Shown: positions 36,881 to 47,330 of the stretch, piece after piece | Layout of the letters: the number at the start of each line of letters is the position of its first letter | How positions within the stretch are numbered: the stretch's first letter is position 1 | Assembly: GCA_947462335.1 (NCBI GenBank) | Contig: OX381705.1 | Location: 3,710,703-3,774,702 of the forward strand | Direction of reading: 5' to 3' | From: Harmothoe impar | Lineage: Eukaryota; Annelida; Polychaeta; Phyllodocida; Polynoidae | Length of the DNA stretch: 64,000 nucleotides | The notes under the pieces: model-generated | What the model was told of the DNA's origin: nothing | Database searches by the model: none | Seen by the model: the letters and a program-made list of their open reading frames with translations, nothing else | Made by a program: the position numbers and the translations under genes

Positions 36881-39800
36881 ATGATGTCAGATCTCTGTGA
36901 GACTAAGGAGACCAATACCACACAGTTCACTATGGGGCCTCCTGCTGTAAGTATGGTGTACATTGTAGCTCTGTGTCTGACTGTTACCCTGCTAGCTGGG
37001 CCCTCACTGGTCCATGCAGAGGACAGCAGTGTACCTGAAGGAGACACCAGCAGCAGAACCAGGCCCAGAGAAGGACAGGACAACCTGTGTACAGACACTA
37101 CAGCCTCCCTACAGAGAAGACAGGACATGACTGACACCAGACTCAATGCACTGGACGTTAGAGTCAACAGGATCGACAGTCGTCTTGACGGGATAGAAAC
37201 AGCAATAGCTGTAAGTATCAACCCTTTAATGACTGCATGATGCCTCAATGTTGCCCTTCATTTATCATTATCACCTTTTATGCGGCCCCAACTTAAGTCA
37301 AGTTCTACAATTAACCCAGTTCTGTGATTGGCCCATTGGAAGTAAAACTATCGGGGATGTTATCTCTGAATGTGTATGGGTATCACACACCGTGTGACCT
37401 CACCTCAACTACCTTACTCAAAAATGTAAGGCAACTACCATTAGCCCACAGTGTACAGAGTACCATCAAACCTTGTGTATAGGCCTCGGCCCGTTTGAAA
37501 GTCAGATAGCCAGTGTGGCTTCTAGGATTGACACATATTTGGGGTGTGTCTTAAATGTGAGTTTTCACTATCATACATGTATTACAGTACAAAAGTCACC
37601 TAACCAGATCATCAGTATGGGATATAGGATCAGCCATAAAGGGTATGGCTTCTACACTAATTAGGTTTATATTTACACACACTTTCTGAGATAGTTATTC
37701 TGATAATTGATAACAAAAACTTCCTTGCATCTCATCCCTGTAGGACATGAAAGACTTCCTGCAGAAACAAATGGAGGTCATGGATGAGAAAATGGAGTGG
37801 GCGCTGACTGGTGTCAAACCCAGACAAGATGGACAAGTGGGTATTTAATTTGGAGTTGTCATCATTGATGTGCATACTCTAAGATGACAGTGATAAGTAC
37901 AGAACACAAATGGGAGCATTTGAGAACGTAAATATACCACTTTATTTCATGGTGGATACAATCTATCAAGGTTAATCCTATGGGAGTGCCGTATGCGAGT
38001 GAAGTGTGCAATAACCCTCGGCCGTATTGCACGCTCTGGCCGTATTGCACGCTCCCAGGGGTCGCCAGGGGTTGCCACGGGGTCGCCATGGGGTCGCCAT
38101 AGCGTCACTAGGCTACCGACGGTCACTTGACCTGTGCGAAATTCAAAATGGCGGCCGACAGACGTAAACAAACACCGTGGAAGTAAGCAAACATCCTGGA
38201 AGTAAGCAAACATGGACTGGAAATCTATTTTAGATTGAGATACCCTGAAATAAATACAGAGCTTCACTTAAAAGTGACCTCTTCACTGGTTATGGCACTC
38301 GAGGTGCCTGTCCCGTATTGCACTAGGCCTTCGGCCAGCGTGCAATAAGGGGCAGGCACCTCTCGGGCAATAACCACTGACTCAGTCACTTTAGCGTGCA
38401 GCTCTGTCTATGTATTGCAGTGTATTACTGACTTATTACTAGCAAAGGCAATAGTAATTCACTTTTTTTTTACTCATATCTATTTATAATCTTACCATTG
38501 AATATGTTAAATGAAACACAAATTGTACATTATTACTGATCATGCTTCTTTCTAGACAAAACAAGTGTCCTACCTACTTCCATTGGTGCGAGGGGACTTT
38601 ACAGCCTCCCTACAGAGAAGACAGGACATGACTGACACCAGACTCAACGCACTGGACGCTAGAGTTAACAGGATTGACAGTCGTCTTGACGGGATAGAAA
38701 CAGCAATAGCTGTAAGTATCAACCCTTTAATGACTGCATGATGCCTCAATGTTGCCCTTCATTTATCATTATCACCTTTTATGCGGCCCCAACTTAAGTC
38801 AAGTTCTACAATTAACCCAGTTCTGTGATTGGCCCATTGGAAGTAAAACTATCGGGGATGTTATCTCTGAATGTGTATGGGTATCACACACCGTGTGACC
38901 TCACCTCAACTACCTTACTCAAAAATGTAAGGCAACTACCATTAGCCCACAATGTACAGAGTACCATCAAACCTTGTGTATAGGCCTCGGCCCGTTTGAA
39001 AGTCAGATAGCCAGTGTGGCTTCTAGGATTGACACATATTTGGGGTGTGTCTTAAATGTGAGTTTTCACTATCATACATGTATTACAGTACAAAAGTCAC
39101 CTAACCAGATCATCAGTATGGGATATAGGATCAGCCATAAAGGGTATGGCTTCTACACTAATTAGGTTTATATTTACACACACTTTCTGAGATAGTTATT
39201 CTGATAATTGATAACAAAAACTTCCTTGCATCTCATCCCTGTAGGACATGAAAGACTTCCTGCAGAAACAAATGGAGGTCATGGATGAGAAAATGGAGTG
39301 GGCGCTGACTGGTGTCAAACCCAGACAAGATGGACAAGTGGGTATTTAATTTGGAGTTGTCATCATTGATGTGCATACTCTAAGATGACAGTGATAAGTA
39401 CAGAACACAAATGGGAGCATTTGAGAACGTAAATATACCACTTTATTTCATGGTGGATACAATCTATCAAGGTTAATCCTATGGGAGTGCCGTATGCGAG
39501 TGAAGTGTGCAATAACCCTCGGCCGTATTGCACGCTCTGGCCGTATTGCACGCTCCCAGGGGTCGCCAGGGGTTGCCACGGGGTCGCCATGGGGTCGCCA
39601 TAGCGTCACTAGGCTACCGACGGTCACTTGACCTGTGCGAAATTCAAAATGGCGGCCGACAGACGTAAACAAACACCGTGGAAGTAAGCAAACATCCTGG
39701 AAGTAAGCAAACATGGACTGGAAATCTATTTTAGATTGAGATACCCTGAAATAAATACAGAGCTTCACTTAAAAGTGACCTCTTCACTGGTTATGGCACT

Positions 39801-42251
39801 CGAGGTGCCTGTCCCGTATTGCACTAGGCCTTCGGCCAGCGTGCAATAAGGGGCAGGCACCTCTCGGGCAATAACCACTGACTCAGTCACTTTAGCGTGC
39901 AGCTCTGTCTATGTATTGCAGTGTATTACTGACTTATTACTAGCAAAGGCAATAGTAATTCACTTTTTTTTTACTCATATCTATTTATAATCTTACCATT
40001 GAATATGTTAAATGAAACACAAATTGTACATTATTACTGATCATGCTTCTTTCTAGACAAAACAAGTGTCCTACCTACTTCCATTGGTGCGAGGGGACTT
40101 TAGGCCGCTGAGGGCACCGGAAGGTATGTACCTTCCTAAATACTTCAAATCTAATAAGGATAAATCTATTAAACTTATACACACAGTGTACTACATGTTC
40201 ATTTAATATGACCTTCTATAAAAAGTTCTCCGCTAAAATGATTTTTGTTCTGAAAAGGATTAATTTTTCATGATTATGATCATAATGTATCATGTAGAAA
40301 CACCCAGCAAAAATTAGACAATCCTCAGTGGTGAACAAATAATCTATATCTGTATTTAACTTACCTGACTTTAAGTACACAAAAGCTGTGAGGAAGCACA
40401 TAGGCTTGGATGGACAACACCTGGTATCTACCAAATCAGGCCAGATAAAAACACAACCCTTGATGTCTTCTGTGAACAACAGTTAGACGGAGGGGGTTGG
40501 ACGGTTAGTATCCTTTAAACTTTTACTCACAATACAGGGGTGTAGACACTAACACTGGCCCGGGAACCAATGATGTTTTTTTGGTGGCTAATAAAATTTT
40601 TGGGAAAATTTTTATGAATAAAAATGTAAAATTTTTAGTCTGACATAGAAAGTAGCTTATGAAGATTTTAACCACACATGCTGTAAAATATACCCATTCA
40701 CTGCTGTTGGTTGTAAGTTGTCATTGCCAGACTGATATCAGTTACCCAGAAACGACTACTCCCTTTATTAGAACCTTTGTACACAAACTTCCATCATTCC
40801 AGGTGTTCCAGGCTCGGAAAGATGGCAGCGTAGATTTCTACAGGGACTGGAGCACCTATGCACAAGGCTTTGGGGAGTTGACGGGGGAGTTCTGGCTCGG
40901 TAACACCAACATTCATCGCCTTACCAAACACAACGACCACCAACTGAAGGTGGAGCTGGTAAGCAATGAAGGGGAGGTAGAATTTGCTGAGTACAGTCAC
41001 TTCTCTGTTGCTGATGAGGCTAACAAGTTCCGTCTTACGGCTACCGGATACTCTAGAGGCACCCCACCTGGTATGTGTATTTATTATACCTAGCATATGA
41101 TAGTCCTATCTCTTAACCACTGAAACTCATATGCCCACTGCAGTGGCGTATTACGCCAATACGCCCACCCAGTGGGCGTATTGGGAAAGGTCACGTGACC
41201 AGGTATTGACCAATCACAGCACAGCTAGGTTGAAGCCGATTTCTGCTCGATTGCCGATTTATATCACGATTTTTGACAAATATGCAGTTTATTTCTGATG
41301 GTTTAATTACTGGAAACGGTAGGTAGCATATGAAGCAATGTATTTAGAATTTTACAGCATCTAAATCGGACCAGGATTAAACGTTTTAGAGAGAAATCGT
41401 CTGTAAAAATAATGAGACACCTAGCAGCAAAAAGATGAACTACGATATCAAAACAATCAGCGATCGGCCCGATTTTGCCGATTTTAGCAAAAAGTAGCTC
41501 ATCATGTCCATATTTTTAGTGTCTTATAGTTTAAAATCGGTATGGCTATCATCTGCTAGGTATAATAAATCAAACACACAACTCGTGAGCAAATCCCAGC
41601 CACATGCCTACTTGTAGCCCTTATGAAGGGCTACGCATAGGCATATGGCTGGGATATGCCCACTCGTGGTGTGTTTGGTTAGTATAACACATGTTAAGGG
41701 ATGCATATTGCTTTATAACATCCCATATCCTCTGTTATCATGATACTTGAATGCAGTCCTGGCAATTTGCTTCATGCATAACGATTTCTGACCAACCAGT
41801 GTATTGGTCCTGAAGAATATCCTTTAAGAATACTAATCAAATCTTTTCAAGATATAGAAAGTGGAAAAGATGAATTTAACATAATTGTTCACAATGTCAT
41901 ATCCAAACTCAATATGCTAAACAATTAAAACAAGTCCGCCTATTATCTAGCTCCTCATTAAATAATTGGTTCTGTACTGAAGGAACCGAAATAATCTGCC
42001 TTTTTTCAGGAAATTCTCTATCTCATCACAATGGGAGGAACTTCAGTACACATGATCAGGACAATGATTTGAATGGAATATCCTGTGCCCGAATATATGT
42101 GGGTGCATGGTGGTACGGGAGTTGCCATAACTCCAATCTCAACTGCTTGTATGGAAGCACAGACCCTGGCAGAGGCTTGACGTGGGAACATTTGAAAGGC
42201 AATCGGGCATCTATGAAAGCTACTCGTATGATGATTAGAAAGAGACCATGA
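36881..42251 (+). CDS. Secreted fibrinogen-related (FReD) protein with duplicated coiled coil
   Basis: Eight exons keep frame: 36881-37210, 37744-37836, 38556-38711, 39245-39337, 40057-40123, 40376-40503, 40803-41070 and 42010-42251, about 458 aa. The N-terminus has a hydrophobic stretch MVYIVALCLTVTLLAGPSLV followed by HAED. It is a signal peptide if translation starts at an internal Met, or a signal anchor if it starts at 36881. Then come two copies of a heptad-rich segment (TASLQRRQDMTDTRLNALD ...), each followed by an exon DMKDFLQKQMEVMDEKMEWA. The C-terminal fibrinogen domain opens VHKSCEEA and has [20 protein letters not shown] and CARIYVGAWWYGSC; in NLNCLYG a Cys stands where the family usually has Gly. 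Such proteins (ficolin/tenascin type) are oligomeric lectin-like recognition molecules. Odd: exon 3 is a chimera made by the 1,501-bp duplication. A possible poly(A) signal AATAAA lies at 42666. Confidence 0.85.
37100..40101 (+). repeat. 1,501-bp tandem duplication inside the FReD gene
   Basis: 37100-38600 and 38601-40101 are nearly identical, introns included; the few changes include GTTAGAGTC/GCTAGAGTT in the coiled-coil exon and CACAGTG/CACAATG in the intron. The breakpoints lie inside two exons with about 2 bp (TA) shared, and one unit carries 83 codons in frame. Confidence 0.95.
38287..38376. repeat. Hairpin element in FReD intron (second copy 39788-39877)
   Basis: GAGGTGCCTGTCCCGTATTG pairs with CAATAAGGGGCAGGCACCTC around an apex AGGCCTTCGGCC. 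The outer TGGTTAT/ATAACCA also pair. The second copy comes from the 1,501-bp duplication. Confidence 0.8.
41143..41190. repeat. Short palindrome in the last FReD intron
   Basis: CCAATACGCCCAC and GTGGGCGTATTGG are inverted around three bases. Confidence 0.75.
41558..41690. repeat. Long hairpin MITE in the last FReD intron
   Basis: Arms of about 62 bp (TATAATAAATCAAACACACA, CCCAGCCACATGCCTA) meet at the apex AGCCCTTATGAAGGGCT. That apex is nearly the same as in the palindrome at 6.56 kb. Confidence 0.8.
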
Positions 42252-42939
42252 ATTATATTATTATGTGTTTGCTAAGTCAATCACTTCCAGAAGACAATGT
42301 TAGCACTAGCAGGAGGAAGTATCTTGTTACTTTACAGCCTCCTCCGTGTAACTCCAGAACATGCCGCCAGCCTCTGCAGACCTTTAATAATGGATCTAAG
42401 ATTGTTGGTTGATAATCACATCACAGTGTTTTATTCCCCTATATATAAAACGGCATTAATTGGGACCAGCAAACCACCCCATTGAATTAAGCCTGGGTGC
42501 TCGCCGGGAACAGATAAACCAAAAGAGGCTACATGCAACTATGTTTTTTTTTGAAAGGTAACTCGATATTTCTTCCCAATTTCACTTCAATTATATCATC
42601 TATCATTTATGAGTCATAATCCTTCTCCCAGTCAGACTAATTCTCACAAATACATTGCATTCTCAAATAAAACAACACAAATACATTTATATAAAATAAT
42701 CTCGCAAAGTGCCTGGCAACTAGAAAATGGAAAAAGCACAACGATCCGCCATTGTCTTGGCCTACATAATAGCACTAGAATAACACACTTAGCAAGTAAT
42801 GAGGATGAGCTACAATGGAAATAGAGAGTATATACCTAACTAATGTCCCCTGCATAGTATGAGATTAAAGTACAATCAAATGATTGAGTATTCCGGGTCT
42901 AAACTTCCCAATCGGCACTCCCCTGTTGATGGTGGCGGG

Positions 42940-43012
42940 GTCAAAGGTCAGGTCAGGTCAGGTCACTAAGCAACATCACGTCACTAAGCAACATCACGTC
43001 ACTAAGCAGTTC
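42940..43012. repeat. Short tandem repeats beside the minisatellite
   Basis: GGTCA is repeated at 42940-42965, then about three copies of an 18-bp unit CACTAAGCAACATCACGT. Confidence 0.7.
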
Positions 43013-43098
43013 TGGTGCGTCTCAGTAGATGGCGCCACTGCCATCGTTTCCCGCCCACATTAGATGGACTTGAAGTGATGGGAATGCATGGGAGGGCA

Positions 43099-43655
43099 GG
43101 CCCCAGTTTGCGGGAGGATAGGCCCCAGTTTGCCGGGAGGATAGGCCCCAGTTTGCCGGGAGGATAGGCCCCAGTTTGCCGGGAGGATAGGCCCCAGTTT
43201 GCCGGGAGGATAGGCCCCAGTTTGCCGGGAGGATAGGCCCCAGTTTGCCGGGAGGATAGGCCCCAGTTTGCCGGGAGGATAGGCCCCAGTTTGCCGGGAG
43301 GATAGGCCCCAGTTTGCCGGGAGGATAGGCCCCAGTTTGCCGGGAGGATAGGCCCCAGTTTGCCGGGAGGATAGGCCCCAGTTTGCCGGGAGGATAGGCC
43401 CCAGTTTGCCGGGTGGATAGGCCCCAGTTTGCCGGGAGGATAGGCCCCAGTTTGCCGGGAGGATAGGCCCCAGTTTGCCGGGAGGATAGGCCCCAGTTTG
43501 CCGGGAGGATAGGCCCCAGTTTGCCGGGAGGATAGGCCCCAGTTTGCCGGGAGGATAGGCCCCAGTTTGCCGGGAGGATAGGCCCCAGTTTGCCGGGAGG
43601 ATAGGCCCCAGTTTGCCGGGAGGATAGGCCCCAGTTTGCCGGGTGGACAGTCCCC
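43099..43655. repeat. 23-bp minisatellite, about 24 copies
   Basis: The unit GCCCCAGTTTGCCGGGAGGA plus TAG is almost invariant; GGTGGATAG and GGTGGACAG variants lie at 43411 and near the end. All minus-strand frames are open because 3 x 23 bp gives a 23-residue period, so the open frame here is a repeat artefact. Confidence 0.95.
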
Positions 43656-43699
43656 AGTTTGCCAGTTTGTAGAACTTTATTTTCTTCATAATCAAGTCG

Positions 43700-44058
43700 C
43701 CGAAGGTAGAAGAATGGCATAGTGTACATCGTTTTGGGTAGGCCTACATTAGATTACATTACAGGGGGGCGATCAATGCAGGGTAAAGAAGGGGGGGCGG
43801 ACGTAGGCCTACACAAGGGGGAGCTCCTGTGGATATTTTTTTCTAGAATAACTTTGTCTTCAAAATCCAGTCGCCGAAGGCGCTGGTCTTAAACTAAACC
43901 AGTGCAATGTGACATTCATATTCCAATAATAATGTCAGCTTCCTCAAATGGGAAATTAGCCCAGTAAAGAATGTTTCCTATATGAATTCACTCCACAAAT
44001 AAAAATAAAGAAATAAAACTTGACAAAAAGCAGTGTTACCCTTTCTTACTATAGTGAT
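43700..44058. other. Non-coding stretch after the minisatellite
   Basis: The motif CAAGTCGCCGAAGG / CCAGTCGCCGAAGG occurs at both about 43694 and 43868, each after a TTTTCTTCATAATC-like lead. Nothing else recognised. Confidence 0.35.
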
Positions 44059-44283
44059 CTATGGTAGCAGGTCCTTGCCCTCCTTCTTGTAGCCAAACCA
44101 CAGAAAGCCACTCACACATGCAAACAAAACATGAACCTGAGGGAGCACCAAGGGCCTCCCAGCCACGGTCAGCCCCAGAGATGGAAATCTATACAGCTTC
44201 AAAGGGTTGTTAGCTCCCTTACACAGCAGCAGGATGACCCCAGGGAGTCTCCCAGGGGTGACTTCCTCCTCTAGGATGATGCT
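44059..44283 (-). CDS. Candidate last exon of an unidentified membrane protein
   Basis: On the minus strand an AG at 44285-44284 is followed by 74 open codons and TAG: SIILEEEVTPGRLPGVILLL, then CKGANNPLKLYRFPSLGLTV, ending GFLWFGYKKEGKDLLP. Codons are CTG- and GTG-rich, and a hydrophobic stretch (VLFACVSGFLWFGY) near the end looks like a tail membrane segment followed by Lys. The acceptor has a poor pyrimidine tract, and no upstream exon or poly(A) signal was found. I do not recognise the family; it could be an orphan exon left by the duplication. Confidence 0.4.
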   Translation of the reverse strand, partial: SIILEEEVTPGRLPGVILLLCKGANNPLKLYRFPSLGLTVAGRPLVLPQVHVLFACVSGFLWFGYKKEGKDLLP

Positions 44284-45737
44284 CTGGTGGTACTTTTGTC
44301 ATCCTTTTAAGCTAACTACTGCTTTCTACCCCCTGCTCCCCTATCATGTGTTTTGTTGATCTAGATTACCATATCTTATCCTCCCTCCTCACAATTCACT
44401 TTACCTCTGATCAAATCTTACATTATCATACCCCTTAAATACAGTATATATAATGCAATGTCCCCAGGGCTTTTTGACAGAAGGTGCAGTGGTGATGTGC
44501 ATGTCTACATTGTTGTATAACACGAACCACCTTAGGTCAGGAATGTAGATTGTGTTGTGCTACCTTTTCTTCATATTTTTCATAAACAAGAGAATTAGGA
44601 GAGTGGAAAGGGGGGGGGGGGAGGGGGTTAATATTTTAGGGAAGGGTGACATGATTGAAAAAAAATCTCATCGTGTGGAGTGGAGACACAGTTTGTCAAT
44701 AGTTGATGAGCATTTGTGAATAAAGGAAGGTATTACAACAACATGGGCTGCAAATAATTACTATGACAATAATGTGCAAAGAATAATTCCCATTTAGGCA
44801 ATTCTAATGTTTTGCCAGCACTGCATTAGGACCTTATAAAAAAAACAGCTGTAGGGCTAAGATCTCTCTGAAGTAAACTTTTCCACTAAAATATGTATGA
44901 TATGTGGCCTAATGGGGGCTTATGAATCAAAGGGGCAATGCATCTGGTAAAAACTTTCTATTCAGCTTGAAAATACTTCCTTGTTGATAAGAAAGCTTTA
45001 CATTTCCCGATATTTTATATTTTATAACATAGACCACAAACCTCGCTATACCTGCAATACTGTAGGTTCTATGCAGTAAAGATTAACCTGCGTAAAGCAT
45101 ACTTCACATGCAAGTGGCAGGCCTTGTCAGTGGCTTAGCTGTTTTTGTCTTTTAGAGTTAATACATAAGTAAGCACATTGGCATTTACAACTCACACGCC
45201 ACAGCAGACACTGCAGCAGTCAGTAGTAAGGTGTTGAATCCCCTCTGTAAGATATTTAGAAGGTGAAATAGTGTAAGTGGCTTGAGGAAGATGGATGGTG
45301 ACAGCGTATACCTTACAAGTAAGTCTCCACCGCAGTAAACAAACTCTCAGTCCTGACAGCTGCAAGGAGGCATAGGAAATGATGGAATTGGGTGTAGCTG
45401 ATGAGCTTAAATTACCTTTGCACATTTTTCGCTGATTGCCCTAATGGTAATTGATGGTGCTGGGGATACACAGGCTATGCTAGCTGTTATAAGCTAGCAT
45501 AGTCAGTATGTCCAAATTAACTTCATCAGGGTCATATCTTTTAAAAGAATAATCCCAGATTATACCATGGTTATCTACATCAAGCACCCAAAGCAGTGCG
45601 TGAATTGGATAACCAGTGTGTATTAGCAGTGGATAACTGCACTGCTATGATGTTACAGTAAGTTAACATGGTAAACACAAGTTTCAGGGCAAAATAAATC
45701 AGATTTTTTCTCAAATGTTAAAACTATGGTATAAACA

Positions 45738-45806
45738 CAGGCTGGTTATTCATGGCTAAGGCACTCGGCTGCGCCTCGTGCCTTAGCAATGGATAACCAA
45801 TGTTCG
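45738..45806. repeat. Hairpin element
   Basis: GGTTATTCATGGCTAAGGCA and TGCCTTAGCAATGGATAACC are inverted around CTCGGCTGCGCCTCG. Confidence 0.75.
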
Positions 45807-46035
45807 TGCAGAAATCCGAGGATAAATTTAACAATCTTTTTGTGTCCCATTCTCTGGTCATTTTTTCTGCTTCTCGGTCTCCGATCACTTTGTATATCTC
45901 TCTGTCTCTCTCTGTCGCCATCTTCTACATCTTTTCTCTGCCTCCCTGTCTTTCTGTCTCCGTCTCTGCCTCTCTCTAAAGCTCATTTTCCAATGATGCT
46001 TCGTTGACCTTCATTTACCATTCTATAATCTTTAG

Positions 46036-46149
46036 GAACCTAATTTCACTCTTCAGCAAATGTCACCACATGTTCGAAGAAATTTGATCCAGCTCTGCAT
46101 GACCATTACTGAAAGTACAACGGATACGGAACCCCTCTGCAGATACAAG
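46036..46149 (+). CDS. Candidate isolated exon
   Basis: Acceptor ATAATCTTTAG, 38 open codons (EPNFTLQQMSPHVRRNLIQL ... TDTEPLCRYK) and donor AAG|gtaaag, phase 0 both sides. A further possible exon follows at about 46423-46463 (LIENMVHGARHVP) but overlaps a dispersed repeat. The product is not recognised. Confidence 0.3.
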
Positions 46150-47024
46150 GTAAAGACTGGCTGAAACTATCCACCTTCGACTAGTGATGGGATAACACAA
46201 CATAGGGTCCGAGGGCTGCCATAACTTAATGTAGAATTGAAAACGAATATTTCATATGTATAGTAGGTTATCTGAGTTCAATGAATATATAGGTCACCTT
46301 TTCTAATTCATAGGGACCTCACTAAGCAATGTTGGCTGAAAATCGACCAGTCATAATCAAAGATTCTACAGGGTACTTTTTACTTCATGACTGAAGAGGT
46401 TGCCTTCCCTTTATTTCAGTTGATTGAGAACATGGTGCATGGTGCACGTCATGTACCCTTGTAAGATGTTGGTGTGTTTCTTGGATCTTACATGTACACA
46501 GCAATAGTAGCATACATGTACAGGCAGCTGACAGGTACAACATGAGGCACACAATGGGAGAGACTTCAAGAAGATAACGATCTAAGGTTAAAAACTAAGT
46601 CAATTATGTTTCTGTACCAAGGCTCCTACAGTAGTTATGTGGGGAAATGTATTCATGCTGTACCTGGATGGTTGATGATGTTTACACATAGAGCCAAGTA
46701 ACTGGGAACTATATCGGGAAGGTTTCTGCATCAGGAAATAATAGAAAGCATTCAGATTACATTTGACTCACAACTTACACTGCCAATAGCCAAATCCTTC
46801 ATTCTCCTCTGTAATATTGTGTTAATCACCAGCTTTGATTTGATTCTGCTTGCACATCATTTATTTAAACAACTGCAAGCAGTCAGTCCCTCCAATGCTT
46901 CTATACCAGAGAAGAAATGGCACCATTCTCGGTGATGAAGTGATCCAACTATTACCTTATATATAGCAGGACCTCAGATACTCAGGCCACCTTTAGTCTA
47001 TGATGAGACCATCCTACCTGACTG

Positions 47025-47330
47025 ATGGCTGTGTCTCACGACCTTGAGCCAATGTTTTTGTCTCTGATCGGGTGCCGTCTCTGACCTGGTGCCGTCTCTG
47101 ACCGGGTGCCGTCTCTGACCTGGTGTCAGAAGGAAGTGTTTTTTTAATTTTTAACAGATACTCATATATATTATGGTTTGTAAAAACGTTATGGCAGTTG
47201 TCATGTAAGTATACTTAGCCTCCTGCTGTTGGTAGAAGATAACTAAACTCCCAAATGACATCCGGTCAGACACGACGGCACCCGGTCAGAGACAAAAACA
47301 TTGGACCAAGGTCATGAGACACAGCCTCAT
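47025..47330. repeat. Inverted repeat with a 17-bp tandem inside
   Basis: GGCTGTGTCTCACGACCTTG and AATGTTTTTGTCTCTGA at 47027-47070 are repeated in reverse at 47275-47326. The left arm runs into four copies of GTCTCTGACCGGGTGCC or its T variant. Confidence 0.8.

Noticed and set aside
37862..39768. Minus-strand open frames of 75 and 106 aa, present twice
   Set aside because: They lie in the duplicated FReD intron across a hairpin repeat; the doubling only reflects the 1,501-bp duplication.
43022..43729. Two 211-235-aa minus-strand open frames with Pro/Gly/Leu repeats
   Set aside because: Produced by a 23-bp tandem repeat lacking stops in these frames; no splice, start or domain evidence.
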